From the NCBI GenBank assembly GCA_035533475.1, contig DATLTS010000044.1, positions 1 to 39,833 of the forward strand: a DNA stretch of 39,833 nucleotides, read 5' to 3'. Shown one piece after another: positions 7,606-15,009 of the stretch. Position 1 is the stretch's first letter; each line of letters begins with the position of its first letter. Below the pieces are notes generated by a model that was not told the origin of the DNA, did not search any database, and worked only from the letters and a program-made list of their open reading frames with translations. This DNA is from Mycobacteriales bacterium. Lineage in GTDB: Bacteria > Actinomycetota > Actinomycetes > DATLTS01. The position numbers and the translations under genes are program-made.

Positions 7606-8514
7606 TCAGAAGCTGAGCAGCTTCGCGACGGCCGGGTAGCCGAGGAACAGGAGGAACCCGAGGGCCAGAACAACCTGGGCGACGAGCATCGCCTGGGTGG
7701 CCTCGTTGGCCCGGCCGTGCAGGTCGGACAGTTCGCGGTCCCGCAGCGAGGCGGCCTGCGCCCGCAGGCTGGCCTCGGCCTGCGCGCCGCCGCCTTCGAC
7801 CAACGCGAGCCGGGCGGCGGTGTCGACCAGCTCGGGCAGGGCCAGCTCGTCGCCGAGCCGGCCGAGCGCGGCGGGTGGGCTGAGTCCGTCGGTGCGGGCG
7901 TCGGAGAGCGCGCCGCGGATCCGGGCGAACGCGTCGCCCCGGCCGAGCCGGGCGGCGTCGGTGAGCGCCTCGGCGAGACCAGCGCCGCTGGCCATCCGCA
8001 TCGCGACCAGGTCGAGGTAGGCGCCGACCGCGGTCCGCAGCCCGCGGCGGGCCTGACCGGCCCGGGTGCGGACCTGAACGTCCGGCAGATAGAAGCCGGT
8101 GAGGGCGCAGCCCAGGCCCAGCCAGGCCGGGACCAGCAGCGGCACCGTGATACCAGCCAGCCGGGCCACCCCGGTGAGCAGAACCGGGGTGAGCAGGCCG
8201 GCGAGGGTCCAGCCGAGCTTCGCGGCGGCGAACTCCGCCGGGTCCAGGTCGAGCACCCGCAGGTCCGCACCCAGGCCGGGGCGCAGCCAGCCGCGGGCCG
8301 CCAGCGCCGCCGCGACCCGCCCGCCGACCACCGCGGTGACCCAGCGGCTGCTACCGGCCACGGGGAAGGTCGGGCGGATCGCGGGACGCCAGGCGGCGGC
8401 CGCGTCGAGTCGGGTGAGGGTGGTCAGCGGGTCAGGCCGGGCGGGCCACAGGCCGACAGCGAGCAGCAACAGGCCGCATCCCAGACCGGCGCCGGCGAGG
8501 ATAGCGGCGGTCAC
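7606..8514 (-). CDS. tadC: TadC-like type II/IV secretion F-domain inner-membrane protein
   Basis: A 302-residue protein with an N-terminal membrane helix, a pair of central helices (about residues 105-150, LAGLLTPVLLTGVARLAGITVPLLVPAWLGLG) and a C-terminal helix (VLALGFLLFLGYPAVAKLL). The cytoplasmic F domain (about 165-265) carries DLVAMRMASGAGLAEAL and GRLGDELALPELVDTAARL, typical of T2SSF/TadC. It starts at GTG 8514, overlapping tadB by GTGA. TadB and TadC form the inner-membrane platform driven by the CpaF/TadA ATPase. I found no missing key region. Confidence 0.88.
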   Translation of the reverse strand: MTAAILAGAGLGCGLLLLAVGLWPARPDPLTTLTRLDAAAAWRPAIRPTFPVAGSSRWVTAVVGGRVAAALAARGWLRPGLGADLRVLDLDPAEFAAAKLGWTLAGLLTPVLLTGVARLAGITVPLLVPAWLGLGCALTGFYLPDVQVRTRAGQARRGLRTAVGAYLDLVAMRMASGAGLAEALTDAARLGRGDAFARIRGALSDARTDGLSPPAALGRLGDELALPELVDTAARLALVEGGGAQAEASLRAQAASLRDRELSDLHGRANEATQAMLVAQVVLALGFLLFLGYPAVAKLLSF

Positions 8515-9350
8515 CGCGGGGTCCCCCGGGCCGACGGGCCGAGCAGCCGGACGACCGGTTGCGGCGCGGACAGCCGGCGCAACCAGCCGAAGCCGAAGGT
8601 GAAAACGGCGACGATCACGGCGAGCATCAGCTGACCGGCCGGGGCGCGGTAGGGGGCCACGTAGCCGGGGTTGAGCAGCGCCAGACCGAGGCCGACGGTA
8701 ATGGTGACCGCCATCACGATGAGCACCCCGCGGCGGGTGCCGCGGCGGTCGGCCTCGACCTTGCGGCGGACCTCGAGCTGGGCACGGGCTGAGCGGGCCA
8801 GCGCGGAGAGCACCGCGACGAGCTGCCGCCCCTGGGCGTGCGCGTTGAGGATGAGCGCGGCCACGATCAGGTCGGCGTCCTGGTCGTCCAGCTCGTCGGC
8901 CAGCGTCCCCAGCGCCTCGGGCAGCGGGACCCGTTCGCCGACCCGCTCGGCGAGGGCGGCAAGTTGTGGGCGGATCGGCGCGGCCGCCGCGGGCACGCTG
9001 GCCAGCAGCGCGTCCGGTAACGCGACCCCGGCCGCGGTCAGGTCGCGCAGCGATTCGGCCCACCCGGCCAACGCCTCCAGCCGGGCGGTGGCCGCTTTCG
9101 CGGCGGCGACCCCGCCGAACAGCCGCGGCCAGAAGTAGACCAGCCCCCCCAGTGCCGCGGCGACCGCGACCCAGCGGGTGGCCACCAGCACCAGGACGGC
9201 TACCACGGCCGCGCCGGCCGCCCGTTCGGTGTCGCGTCGTGACCAGCCGTGCCGCGGCCCGGCCGCGGGGCGTGAGCCGAGGCCGATCATCAGCAGCCCG
9301 GCACCGACGCCGGCGCCGCAGCCGACGACCAGGATCAACCGGGTGGTCAT
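8511..9350 (-). CDS. tadB: TadB-like type II/IV secretion F-domain inner-membrane protein
   Basis: A 279-residue protein: MTTRLILVVGCGAGVGAGLLMIGLG helix, a second membrane region (AAVVAVLVLVATRWVAVAAALGGLVYF), the F domain (about residues 95-205, with LEALAGWAESLRDLTAAGVALPDALLAS and the ELDDQDADLIVAALILNA motif) and C-terminal helices (VLIVMAVTITVGLGLALL and LMLAVIVAVFTFGFGW). The ATG at 9350 overlaps the cpaF stop (ATGA) and is followed at once by the first helix, so longer upstream readings are not used. It is the partner of TadC in the assembly platform. Confidence 0.88.
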   Translation of the reverse strand: MTTRLILVVGCGAGVGAGLLMIGLGSRPAAGPRHGWSRRDTERAAGAAVVAVLVLVATRWVAVAAALGGLVYFWPRLFGGVAAAKAATARLEALAGWAESLRDLTAAGVALPDALLASVPAAAAPIRPQLAALAERVGERVPLPEALGTLADELDDQDADLIVAALILNAHAQGRQLVAVLSALARSARAQLEVRRKVEADRRGTRRGVLIVMAVTITVGLGLALLNPGYVAPYRAPAGQLMLAVIVAVFTFGFGWLRRLSAPQPVVRLLGPSARGTPR

Positions 9351-10660
9351 CGGCGAACCAGTTGGGTGTGGGGTGAGTAGCCGTGCGCGGCGAGCCGGGC
9401 GGCCCGGGCTGGGGTGATCGGCGCGGCCGGCTCGGCGAGCAACTCCCCGGGGCTGGTGGCGAACACTTCGGAGGACACCACCTGGGTGCCGTCCCAGCCG
9501 ACCACCTCGCGGACCGACTCGACGAAGCGGTGCACCCGCCCGTCCGGCAAGCTCACCCGGCGCATGTGCACCACGAAGTCGATGGCCCGGGCGATCAGCC
9601 GGCCGGTGGCCTCCACCGGGACGTGCGCCGGGCCGCGCAGCGCGTAGTCGGCCAACCGGTCGAACACACTGAGGGCGTCCCGGGAGTGGCACGACGACAT
9701 CGAGCTCGACGCGCCCTGACTCATCGCGTCGAGCATCGCGGAAACCTCGCCGCCGATGATCTCCCCGACCAGGGTGCGGTCCGGGTTCATTCGCCGGGAA
9801 CGTTCAACCAGTTCAGCCAGGCTCATCCCGCCGACGCCTTCGGCGTTGGGCAGCCGCTCCTCCAACGCCCGGACGTCGCGGTGCAGATCCGGGAAGTGTT
9901 CGATCCCAAGTTCCCGGAAATGCTCGATCGTGATGATCGACTCGTGGTAGGGGATGGCGTTCGCCAACGCCCGCAGCTGGGTGGTCTTACCGGCGAACGG
10001 CTCCCCGGAGATGATCAGGTTGCAGGCACCGTGGGCCGCGGCGGTGAAGAAGTCCAGGAGTTCGGTGGAGAACGAGCCTCGTTCGTGCAACTCGTCCAGG
10101 GTGATCCGCTGCAGCCGGTACAACCGGATGGACACGGACGGGCGTTCGCAGACGCTCATCAGGGCGTGCATCCGGGAGCCGTCCGGCAGCCGGGTCTCCA
10201 ACCAGGGGTGCACCGGGTCGAACGGGCGGCTGGACAGCCCGCCGTAGGCGCCGATGGTGCGCACCCACTCGATCAGCTCGGCGTCCGAGTCGGCCACCGC
10301 TGGACCGGCCACGAGCTGACCGTCGGTCTTGTGCAGCCACACCCGGTCGGCCCCGGTGATCTCGATCGCGATGTTCGTCCCGTCGTTGATCAATGGTTGC
10401 AACCGGCCGAGCCCGAAACGGGCGGCATAGACGGCCTCGGCCAGCTCACGGTCGTCCTCCGGCGGGGGCAGCGGCCCGCCGCGGGCGGCGAGTTCGCGGC
10501 GACGGAAGTCCTCGATCGCGGCGGCGATCAGGCTGCGCCCCAGCTCCCGCTCGTCGTCGTCACTCAGCAGCCGCTGGCCGGTCTCAGCGCGGGCCCGCCG
10601 GGCCGCCCGCAGCCGCTCGGCGACCTCCGCGCCGAGTTCGCGGACCAGGGTGTAGTCCAC
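9347..10660 (-). CDS. cpaF: CpaF/TadA pilus assembly ATPase
   Basis: A 437-residue secretion ATPase of normal family length. An N-terminal domain ending about residue 200 (LQPLINDGTNIAIEITGADRVWL; RPFDPVHPWLETRLPDGSRMHA) is followed by Walker A GEPFAGKT at 219-226, then an Asp/Glu-box region (ITIEHFRELGIEH), the Walker B-like DRTLVGEIIGGEV near 295-310, and the histidine box SSMSSCHSRDA. It starts at GTG 10660, 3 bp after the TadZ-like stop. It hydrolyses ATP at the cytoplasmic face to drive pilin assembly. In many ICEs a CpaF-like protein also serves type IV secretion, so a role in mating-pair formation cannot be excluded. Confidence 0.92.
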   Translation of the reverse strand: MDYTLVRELGAEVAERLRAARRARAETGQRLLSDDDERELGRSLIAAAIEDFRRRELAARGGPLPPPEDDRELAEAVYAARFGLGRLQPLINDGTNIAIEITGADRVWLHKTDGQLVAGPAVADSDAELIEWVRTIGAYGGLSSRPFDPVHPWLETRLPDGSRMHALMSVCERPSVSIRLYRLQRITLDELHERGSFSTELLDFFTAAAHGACNLIISGEPFAGKTTQLRALANAIPYHESIITIEHFRELGIEHFPDLHRDVRALEERLPNAEGVGGMSLAELVERSRRMNPDRTLVGEIIGGEVSAMLDAMSQGASSSMSSCHSRDALSVFDRLADYALRGPAHVPVEATGRLIARAIDFVVHMRRVSLPDGRVHRFVESVREVVGWDGTQVVSSEVFATSPGELLAEPAAPITPARAARLAAHGYSPHTQLVRR

Positions 10661-10663
10661 AGC

Positions 10664-11482
10664 TCAGCCCTCCCCCGCCGACGCCAGCTCGGCCGGCCTC
10701 GCGACCGGTGCGGTGTCGGTCGGCCCCGCCGGGAATGCGGGCTGGGTGAAGACGGCCAACCGGCCGGCCAGCTCGCGGGCGGCGCCCAGGTAGTGGCTGC
10801 GGTCCAGCCGGCGGGTCCACGGCGCGAACAGCCCGCCCGCCGCCGGATCCTCTGGCAGCCAGCCCACCATGTCGACCGCCAGCCCGGTGCCGGCCAGCAG
10901 GCCGCGCAGCTGCTCGACCGGGGCGGCCGGGGCGAGCCCGCCGACCGCGACCGCGATCAGTCGGCCGCGGCGGCCGGGCAGCTGGTCGGCGGCGGCCAGG
11001 GTGTGCCGGCCGTGCGCCAGACCCGCCACGCTGATCCGCACCAGCACGACCAGCAGGTCCGCGCCCGCGAGGATCGGCAGCGCCGGCCCGGCAGGGGCGA
11101 GCAGCCCGCAGTCGCAGACCACATCCACGTCACGCAGCCCGGCGAACAGGTGGGCCAGGCCGGGCCAGCTGACCGACATTGCGGCGGCCTGGGCGGGGGA
11201 CTCCACCCCGACGAGCACCGGCAGGCCGCCGGCGACCGTTTGCACATGCTCGGTGAGCCGGTCCGCGGTTCCCCCTTCACGCACCGCCGGGGCGAGGGAG
11301 ACCAGGCCCCGGTCGCGGGCCAACGGCCGGCCGTGCTCGTCGGCCAGCCGCAGCGCCAGGTCCCCGCCGGAAGGGTCACATTCGGCCAGCACCACCGGTG
11401 TCGGCCACACCGCCGCGAGCGCCGTCGCCGCGGTGGTCGCCCCCGGGCTGGCCTTGCCCCGGGTGATCGCGAGCAGGGTCAC
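10664..11482 (-). CDS. TadZ/CpaE-like ParA-superfamily protein with degenerate P-loop
   Basis: A 272-residue protein with a ParA/MinD fold: MTLLAITRGKASPGATTAATALAAVW, then PVVLAECDPSGGDLALRL (the switch I/Walker A' region), VDVVCDCGLLAPAG and LVVLVRISVAGLAHG. The deviant Walker A reads KASPGATT, where the usual form is KGGxGKTT, so the phosphate-binding lysine before TT is replaced by alanine. TadZ proteins localise the Tad machinery to the cell pole and are often atypical ATPases. It starts at GTG 11482 (GTGA overlap with cpaB) and lies directly upstream of cpaF, the usual tadZ position. Confidence 0.75.
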   Translation of the reverse strand: MTLLAITRGKASPGATTAATALAAVWPTPVVLAECDPSGGDLALRLADEHGRPLARDRGLVSLAPAVREGGTADRLTEHVQTVAGGLPVLVGVESPAQAAAMSVSWPGLAHLFAGLRDVDVVCDCGLLAPAGPALPILAGADLLVVLVRISVAGLAHGRHTLAAADQLPGRRGRLIAVAVGGLAPAAPVEQLRGLLAGTGLAVDMVGWLPEDPAAGGLFAPWTRRLDRSHYLGAARELAGRLAVFTQPAFPAGPTDTAPVARPAELASAGEG

Positions 11483-12177
11483 GACCCGGACCCCGCCAGC
11501 AGCGCGAGGCTGACCGTTCCGGCGGCGGCGGCGCTGGCCACGCTCACCGCCTGGCCGGGGCCGACAGCCAGATCGACCAGGGTGGTGTCACTGGTCGGGT
11601 CCGGCTGCACTGACAGCACCAGCGCCGCGGGCACCAGCACCCCGCCCGGGCTGGCCGACCCGCCGCCGGTGTTGGTGGCGACCTGTAGCACAGCGACCCG
11701 GTCACCGGCGGCCAGCTCGCCGCCGGGCAGGCTGCCCGGCTTCAGCGCGACCCCGACCACCTCCTGATCGCCGGTCGGGGTGCCGGCGGCGGTCAGCATG
11801 CCGGTCTCCAGCAGGGTGCCGGCCGGCAGGTCCGCGGTCAGGGTGCGCCCGACCAGCCGCGCCGCCGCCGACGCCGGGATCGCGTTCAGCCCGGACCCGG
11901 ACAGGTGGGCCACCCGCAGGTCGGCGGCCGTCATCGGCTGGCCGATGCTGACCGGGTGGGCCAGCGCCAACACGGCGAGCTGCCGGCTCGCCCCGGTGTA
12001 CAGGACGCCGGCGGTCACCGCGCACACGGTGATCAGCACCGCACCGGCGGCCGCGGTCAGCGGCCGGCGGGGACGGCGCAGCCGGGGCAACCGCTCGGCG
12101 CGCGCTCCCCCAGGTGAGCCAGGAGTGGAGCGGCGAGCCTCGGTCAGCACGCCCTGCCCGTTCGCCCGATCAGCCAT
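11479..12177 (-). CDS. cpaB: CpaB/RcpC-like SAF-domain pilus protein
   Basis: A 232-residue protein with a basic N-terminus, one membrane anchor (about residues 40-62: PLTAAAGAVLITVCAVTAGVLYTG) and a SAF domain (about 68-130: VLALAHPVSIGQPMTAADLRV ... LVGRTLTADLPAGTLLETGML), followed by a CpaB C-terminal part (VGVALKPGSLPGGELAAGDRVAVL). CpaB/RcpC proteins sit in the envelope and support the Tad secretion channel. It starts at ATG 12177, 20 bp after the preceding gene. In Gram-positive bacteria there is no outer-membrane secretin, so a wall-side structural role is likely (inference). Confidence 0.82.
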   Translation of the reverse strand: MADRANGQGVLTEARRSTPGSPGGARAERLPRLRRPRRPLTAAAGAVLITVCAVTAGVLYTGASRQLAVLALAHPVSIGQPMTAADLRVAHLSGSGLNAIPASAAARLVGRTLTADLPAGTLLETGMLTAAGTPTGDQEVVGVALKPGSLPGGELAAGDRVAVLQVATNTGGGSASPGGVLVPAALVLSVQPDPTSDTTLVDLAVGPGQAVSVASAAAAGTVSLALLAGSGS

Positions 12178-12197
12178 GCGCGGACCTCCCGGAGTTC

Positions 12198-13139
12198 TCA
12201 GCTGGAGCTCGACGAGACGACGGTTTCCCGCTCGGACACTTGCAGCGGGAACCGGTAGGAGCGGGTGATCGCCGGCAGTACCCCGGTCAGCCCGCCGGAA
12301 CCGACCCAGCTGACCTGCCAGCTCACCGTCACCGTCACCGTGAAGTAACGCTCGTTCGGGTCCGGGCCGCGCTGCGGCTGCGCCGCGCTCGACCGTGTGT
12401 AGGTGTGGGTGCACCGCGACTGTTGCCCCGACGCCGGCACGTTCCGGTTGTACGGAGTTCCCGCACCGTCGCAGACCAGCGCCCGCGTCCCGTCACCCGC
12501 GTCCCACGTCGACGACATCGGCCGCGCCGTCACCACCGCCCACAGCCCGCCGACCCCGGTCCGCTGACGAAGCGTCCGCCACTGCGCGGGCGAGACCCAC
12601 CACCACGTCGCCAGCCCCGTCAACGCATCCGTCGGATTGTGATTCGCCGCCGGCATCGGCAACGGCAGCAAGCTCTCCGCCCGCTGCGCCAGCACCGCCG
12701 GGGTCACCCGGGCCGGCGCGACCGGCACCGGCAGCAAAACCGACGCCGACGTGCCGAAGCGACCACCACCGCCGATGAAGATCCCCTGGTAGACCTTGCC
12801 GTCCTGGCAGTACAAGGTGAAGAACGCGCCGGAGTAGCCCGGCGACAGCAAGCTGCGGGTGTCGGCAGCATCGAACACGAAGACACACGACACCCCGCCC
12901 GGGCCCTTCATGTACACCACCGGCACAACAGACCCAGACGAGCGCCTGGTCGACGCCGGGGCACTTGTCGTGGTGATGGTCGTCTGGATGTCTCCTCGTG
13001 TCGGGTCACCGGTCACGACGATCGGTTTCGGGTGCCCACCTTCACCCTGGGAACCAGCGAATACGGGTGTGGCAGCAACGCCCGTCCAGGCAACCAACAT
13101 CCCCGCCGCAAGGGCCGTGATCGTGGTCAGGCGGCGCAC
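12198..13139 (-). CDS. Secreted protein of unknown function in the tad operon
   Basis: A 313-residue protein with a signal peptide (VRRLTTITALAAGMLVAWTGVAATPVFAG, cleavage likely after PVFAG or nearby). The mature part contains GGVSCVFVFDAADT, four or more cysteines, a tryptophan-rich GLATWWWVSPAQWRTLR and a C-terminal half with WDAGDGTRALVCDGAGTPYN. I do not recognise a family. The GTG at 13139, two bases after the preceding stop, is chosen because the signal peptide begins there. Its operon position between the lipoprotein and cpaB genes suggests an extracytoplasmic part of the pilus or mating apparatus. Confidence 0.6.
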   Translation of the reverse strand: MRRLTTITALAAGMLVAWTGVAATPVFAGSQGEGGHPKPIVVTGDPTRGDIQTTITTTSAPASTRRSSGSVVPVVYMKGPGGVSCVFVFDAADTRSLLSPGYSGAFFTLYCQDGKVYQGIFIGGGGRFGTSASVLLPVPVAPARVTPAVLAQRAESLLPLPMPAANHNPTDALTGLATWWWVSPAQWRTLRQRTGVGGLWAVVTARPMSSTWDAGDGTRALVCDGAGTPYNRNVPASGQQSRCTHTYTRSSAAQPQRGPDPNERYFTVTVTVSWQVSWVGSGGLTGVLPAITRSYRFPLQVSERETVVSSSSS

Positions 13140-13141
13140 GG

Positions 13142-13708
13142 TCAGCAACTCGTTTTCGGGTAGGTGACGAAAACGACACGCCACTCACCGTCCGCACCGA
13201 GGTGCATGGTGGCGACGATGTGGTTCCGCGATACGCCGACGGTCAGGTGACGGCCGGTCTTGCGATCCTGCAGTCCGGTGCTGCGCGAGTCCGCGCAGTC
13301 ATCGATTACGGCGATTCCGCGCGGAAGCGAGAACACGGCGATCTTCGGCCGGGGCACGTCCTGGCCGAAGAAGACCTGGCCGAGTTGGTCTGCGTGCGCC
13401 ATTCCGTGCAGCAGTGAGGCGAGTTCGGGATCGCCGCTGACCTGGGACAGCATTTGCAGCCGCTTGCCGGGCGCGGCCCGGGACGCTGGCGTGAGTTCGG
13501 ACCAGAAGGCGGTGTACTGCGTGAGGGCGCGGGTTTCGGCCACCGCTGTCGGGTTCGGTGAGGCCGGTCCGTCGCTGGCCGGCGGCTGTTGGAGTTGGAC
13601 GTGGTTCCCTACCGAGCACCCGCCGACGATCAACCCGGCAGCGATCAGCGTGCCGATCCGACGCGCGGCGCAGCGCCCCCTCACCGCCCCCCAGCATGCC
13701 CGTGTCAT
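13142..13708 (-). CDS. Lipoprotein of unknown function, first gene of the tad operon
   Basis: A 188-residue protein with a lipoprotein signal: RRIGTLIAAGLIVGGCS, where VGGC is a lipobox with the cysteine at about residue 31. The exported domain has FWSELTPASRAAPGKRLQML and a C-terminal WRVVFVTYPKTSC. No family is recognised. It opens the long leftward operon and is preceded by a TTGACA promoter (13,765-13,794) and by operator pairs further upstream. The ATG at 13708 lies about 17 nt after a GGAGG, longer than ideal, so the exact start is uncertain. Confidence 0.6.
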   Translation of the reverse strand: MTRACWGAVRGRCAARRIGTLIAAGLIVGGCSVGNHVQLQQPPASDGPASPNPTAVAETRALTQYTAFWSELTPASRAAPGKRLQMLSQVSGDPELASLLHGMAHADQLGQVFFGQDVPRPKIAVFSLPRGIAVIDDCADSRSTGLQDRKTGRHLTVGVSRNHIVATMHLGADGEWRVVFVTYPKTSC

Positions 13709-13764
13709 CCGGGTGCCACCGCGTTCCTCCGCCGGTAGACGGACCGGGCGGCTGATGTTGCTAT

Positions 13765-13794
13765 GGAGTACTGCATCCGATCCGGACATGTCAA
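13765..13794 (-). promoter_or_regulatory. Predicted sigma-70-type promoter of the tad operon
   Basis: Read on the minus strand, TTGACA (13,794-13,789) is a perfect -35 box. After 18 bp comes TACTCC (13,770-13,765), a weak -10. The transcript would begin about 50 nt upstream of the lipoprotein ATG. The 11-bp-period operator pair at 13,864-13,882 lies about 70 bp upstream of the -35, a position that suits an activator better than a blocking repressor (inference). Confidence 0.5.
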
Positions 13795-13863
13795 GATTCG
13801 GGCCCTTTCGTTCACAGCGTCGTTCCCTCCTCCCAGGTGCGTGTGGTCCAACCCTGCTCGGTG

Positions 13864-13922
13864 ACTTCACCAAAACTTCACCGCGAGGCGGGCGGCCGGC
13901 GGTGGTGAAGTTTTGGTGAAGT
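13864..13922. promoter_or_regulatory. Operator/iteron locus B, inverted pair of 11-bp-period repeats
   Basis: ACTTCACC-AAA-ACTTCACC at 13,864-13,882 and GGTGAAGT-TTT-GGTGAAGT at 13,904-13,922 are exact reverse complements, separated by 21 bp. They face the leftward tad operon and the rightward gene at 14,028 respectively. The same 19-bp unit is found at 407-425 and 17,391-17,409, and with one mismatch at 22,346-22,364. The long perfect inverted arrangement suits cooperative binding by a dimeric regulator that controls both directions. Confidence 0.65.
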
Positions 13923-13987
13923 CCGCCGATCTTGGCGCCCCCGGCGCGGCGGCGCGCCCGCCGGCGACCCGCCGCGACGGTCCTCGC

Positions 13988-14007
13988 GGTGAAGTCGGCG
14001 GTGAAGT
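13988..14007 (+). promoter_or_regulatory. Operator/iteron locus B, 12-bp-period repeat pair
   Basis: GGTGAAGT-CGGC-GGTGAAGT, repeat period 12 bp, ends 20 nt before the ATG at 14,028. The same unit lies 20 nt before the ATG at 17,329 and 19 nt before a GTG at 22,282. It could be read as codons (VKSAVKS), but a matched copy at 458 contains an in-frame stop, so conservation appears to act on the DNA or RNA. Confidence 0.6.
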
Positions 14008-14027
14008 CGGTGCGGACCGTGGCGGCC

Positions 14028-14585
14028 ATGGAGCGTGGATGGAAGGTGCAGGCGGCCGTCGACGCCGTCGGGGAAGCGAGCTGGCGGGTGCGCGCCCGGG
14101 CGACCGGTACCGAGCCGGGTCGGGCGCCGCACCTGGTGGTCCGGGCCGGGCCGGTGCGGGTGTACTGCCTGGACGGGCGGGCGGTGGCCGACCTGGCCGC
14201 GGCCTGGGCGCAGGCGTACGCGACGACCTGCCACCTGCTGCCGGTGCGGCTGCCGCGCTACCGCACCGCGGAGATCACCGCCGGGCATGCCTCGACGGTC
14301 GTGGAGACGGTGGTCGAGGGTCGCCAGCCGTGGGACGTCACGCCCCCCGACCCGGCCCACCCCTATGCGGCGGTGAGCACCGGTTGGCTGGTCGTGCGGG
14401 TGCACGATGTGGCGGCGTTGACGGTGCAGGTGCGGGCCTGGTCGGAGGCCACCGCGCTCGGCCGGCAGGTGCTGCGCAGCCGGCCGGCGTCGTTCAACCG
14501 GCTGCTGGCCATCGCCCGGGACGTGGGCTTCGTCGAGCGGGAGCGCCACGCCGCCCTCGAGCGGCCGGCCGGCCGTGACCGGTAG
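14028..14585 (+). CDS. Conserved element protein of unknown function
   Basis: A 185-residue protein (MERGWKVQAAVDAVGEASWRV...). It has a mixed alpha/beta composition, one YCLDGRAVADLAAAW segment, a single central HAS motif and no membrane helix or signal. I do not recognise a domain. It starts in a GCCATG context 20 nt after an operator pair and is the first of two rightward genes divergent from the tad operon. Upstream in-frame codons (VKSAVKSVRTVAAM) exist but coincide with the operator repeat, so the ATG is preferred. It is a candidate element-specific regulator or transfer-associated protein on position only. Confidence 0.55.
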   Translation: MERGWKVQAAVDAVGEASWRVRARATGTEPGRAPHLVVRAGPVRVYCLDGRAVADLAAAWAQAYATTCHLLPVRLPRYRTAEITAGHASTVVETVVEGRQPWDVTPPDPAHPYAAVSTGWLVVRVHDVAALTVQVRAWSEATALGRQVLRSRPASFNRLLAIARDVGFVERERHAALERPAGRDR

Positions 14586-14657
14586 TCCACAGCCCGGCTC
14601 ACCGCCCTGGCGCACCGGTGGCGGCCGGGGCACGCTGAAGCGTCGCTGGAGGTGGTT

Positions 14658-14981
14658 ATGAGCTACGAGCTGTTCGTCGTGCAGGACCTCGCGTCCTGGC
14701 GCCCGGGCCGACGCCTCGGCGTGTTCGACACGTTCGACGCGGCCCTCGCCGACCGGGACCGGGAGGTGGCGGCGGCGGTCGAGACCGCCGGGGAGCCGAT
14801 CGTCGTCCGGCACGTCGTCGTCGGCCCCGGCCGGGAGGGCCCCCGTACCGTGCATCAGCTCACCACGTCGCTCGGTGCGGATCGGATCACCACCGAGCAG
14901 GGGACGCCGAGCGCCGAGCTGGTCACCGGTTGGCTGACCCAGATCCGGGCCGCGGCCCGCACCGGTGTCCCCGGGTGCTGA
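14658..14981 (+). CDS. Small protein of unknown function
   Basis: A 107-residue soluble protein (MSYELFVVQDLASWRPGRRLGVFDTFDAALADRDREVAAAV...). A clear TGGAGG precedes the ATG at 14,658 at normal spacing. The FDTFDAALADRD segment resembles the short aspartate-rich helices seen in small element-borne proteins, but no family can be named. It is probably co-transcribed with the gene at 14,028 (72-bp gap) and ends 28 bp before the convergent gene at 15,010. Confidence 0.55.
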   Translation: MSYELFVVQDLASWRPGRRLGVFDTFDAALADRDREVAAAVETAGEPIVVRHVVVGPGREGPRTVHQLTTSLGADRITTEQGTPSAELVTGWLTQIRAAARTGVPGC

Positions 14982-15009
14982 CCGGCCGAGGCTGGCGCCA
15001 ATCGCCAAC

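Noticed and set aside
9383-11767. 794-codon plus-strand open frame
   Set aside because: It is antisense to cpaF, the TadZ-like gene and cpaB, whose protein families are clear. The composition (arginine, glycine, histidine, glutamine) is typical of an out-of-frame reading in GC-rich DNA.
13932-14027. N-terminal extension of the 14,028 gene (VKSAVKS...)
   Set aside because: The codons coincide with the operator repeat found also at 458, where the same reading frame has a stop, and at 22,302, where it is out of frame with the relaxase.
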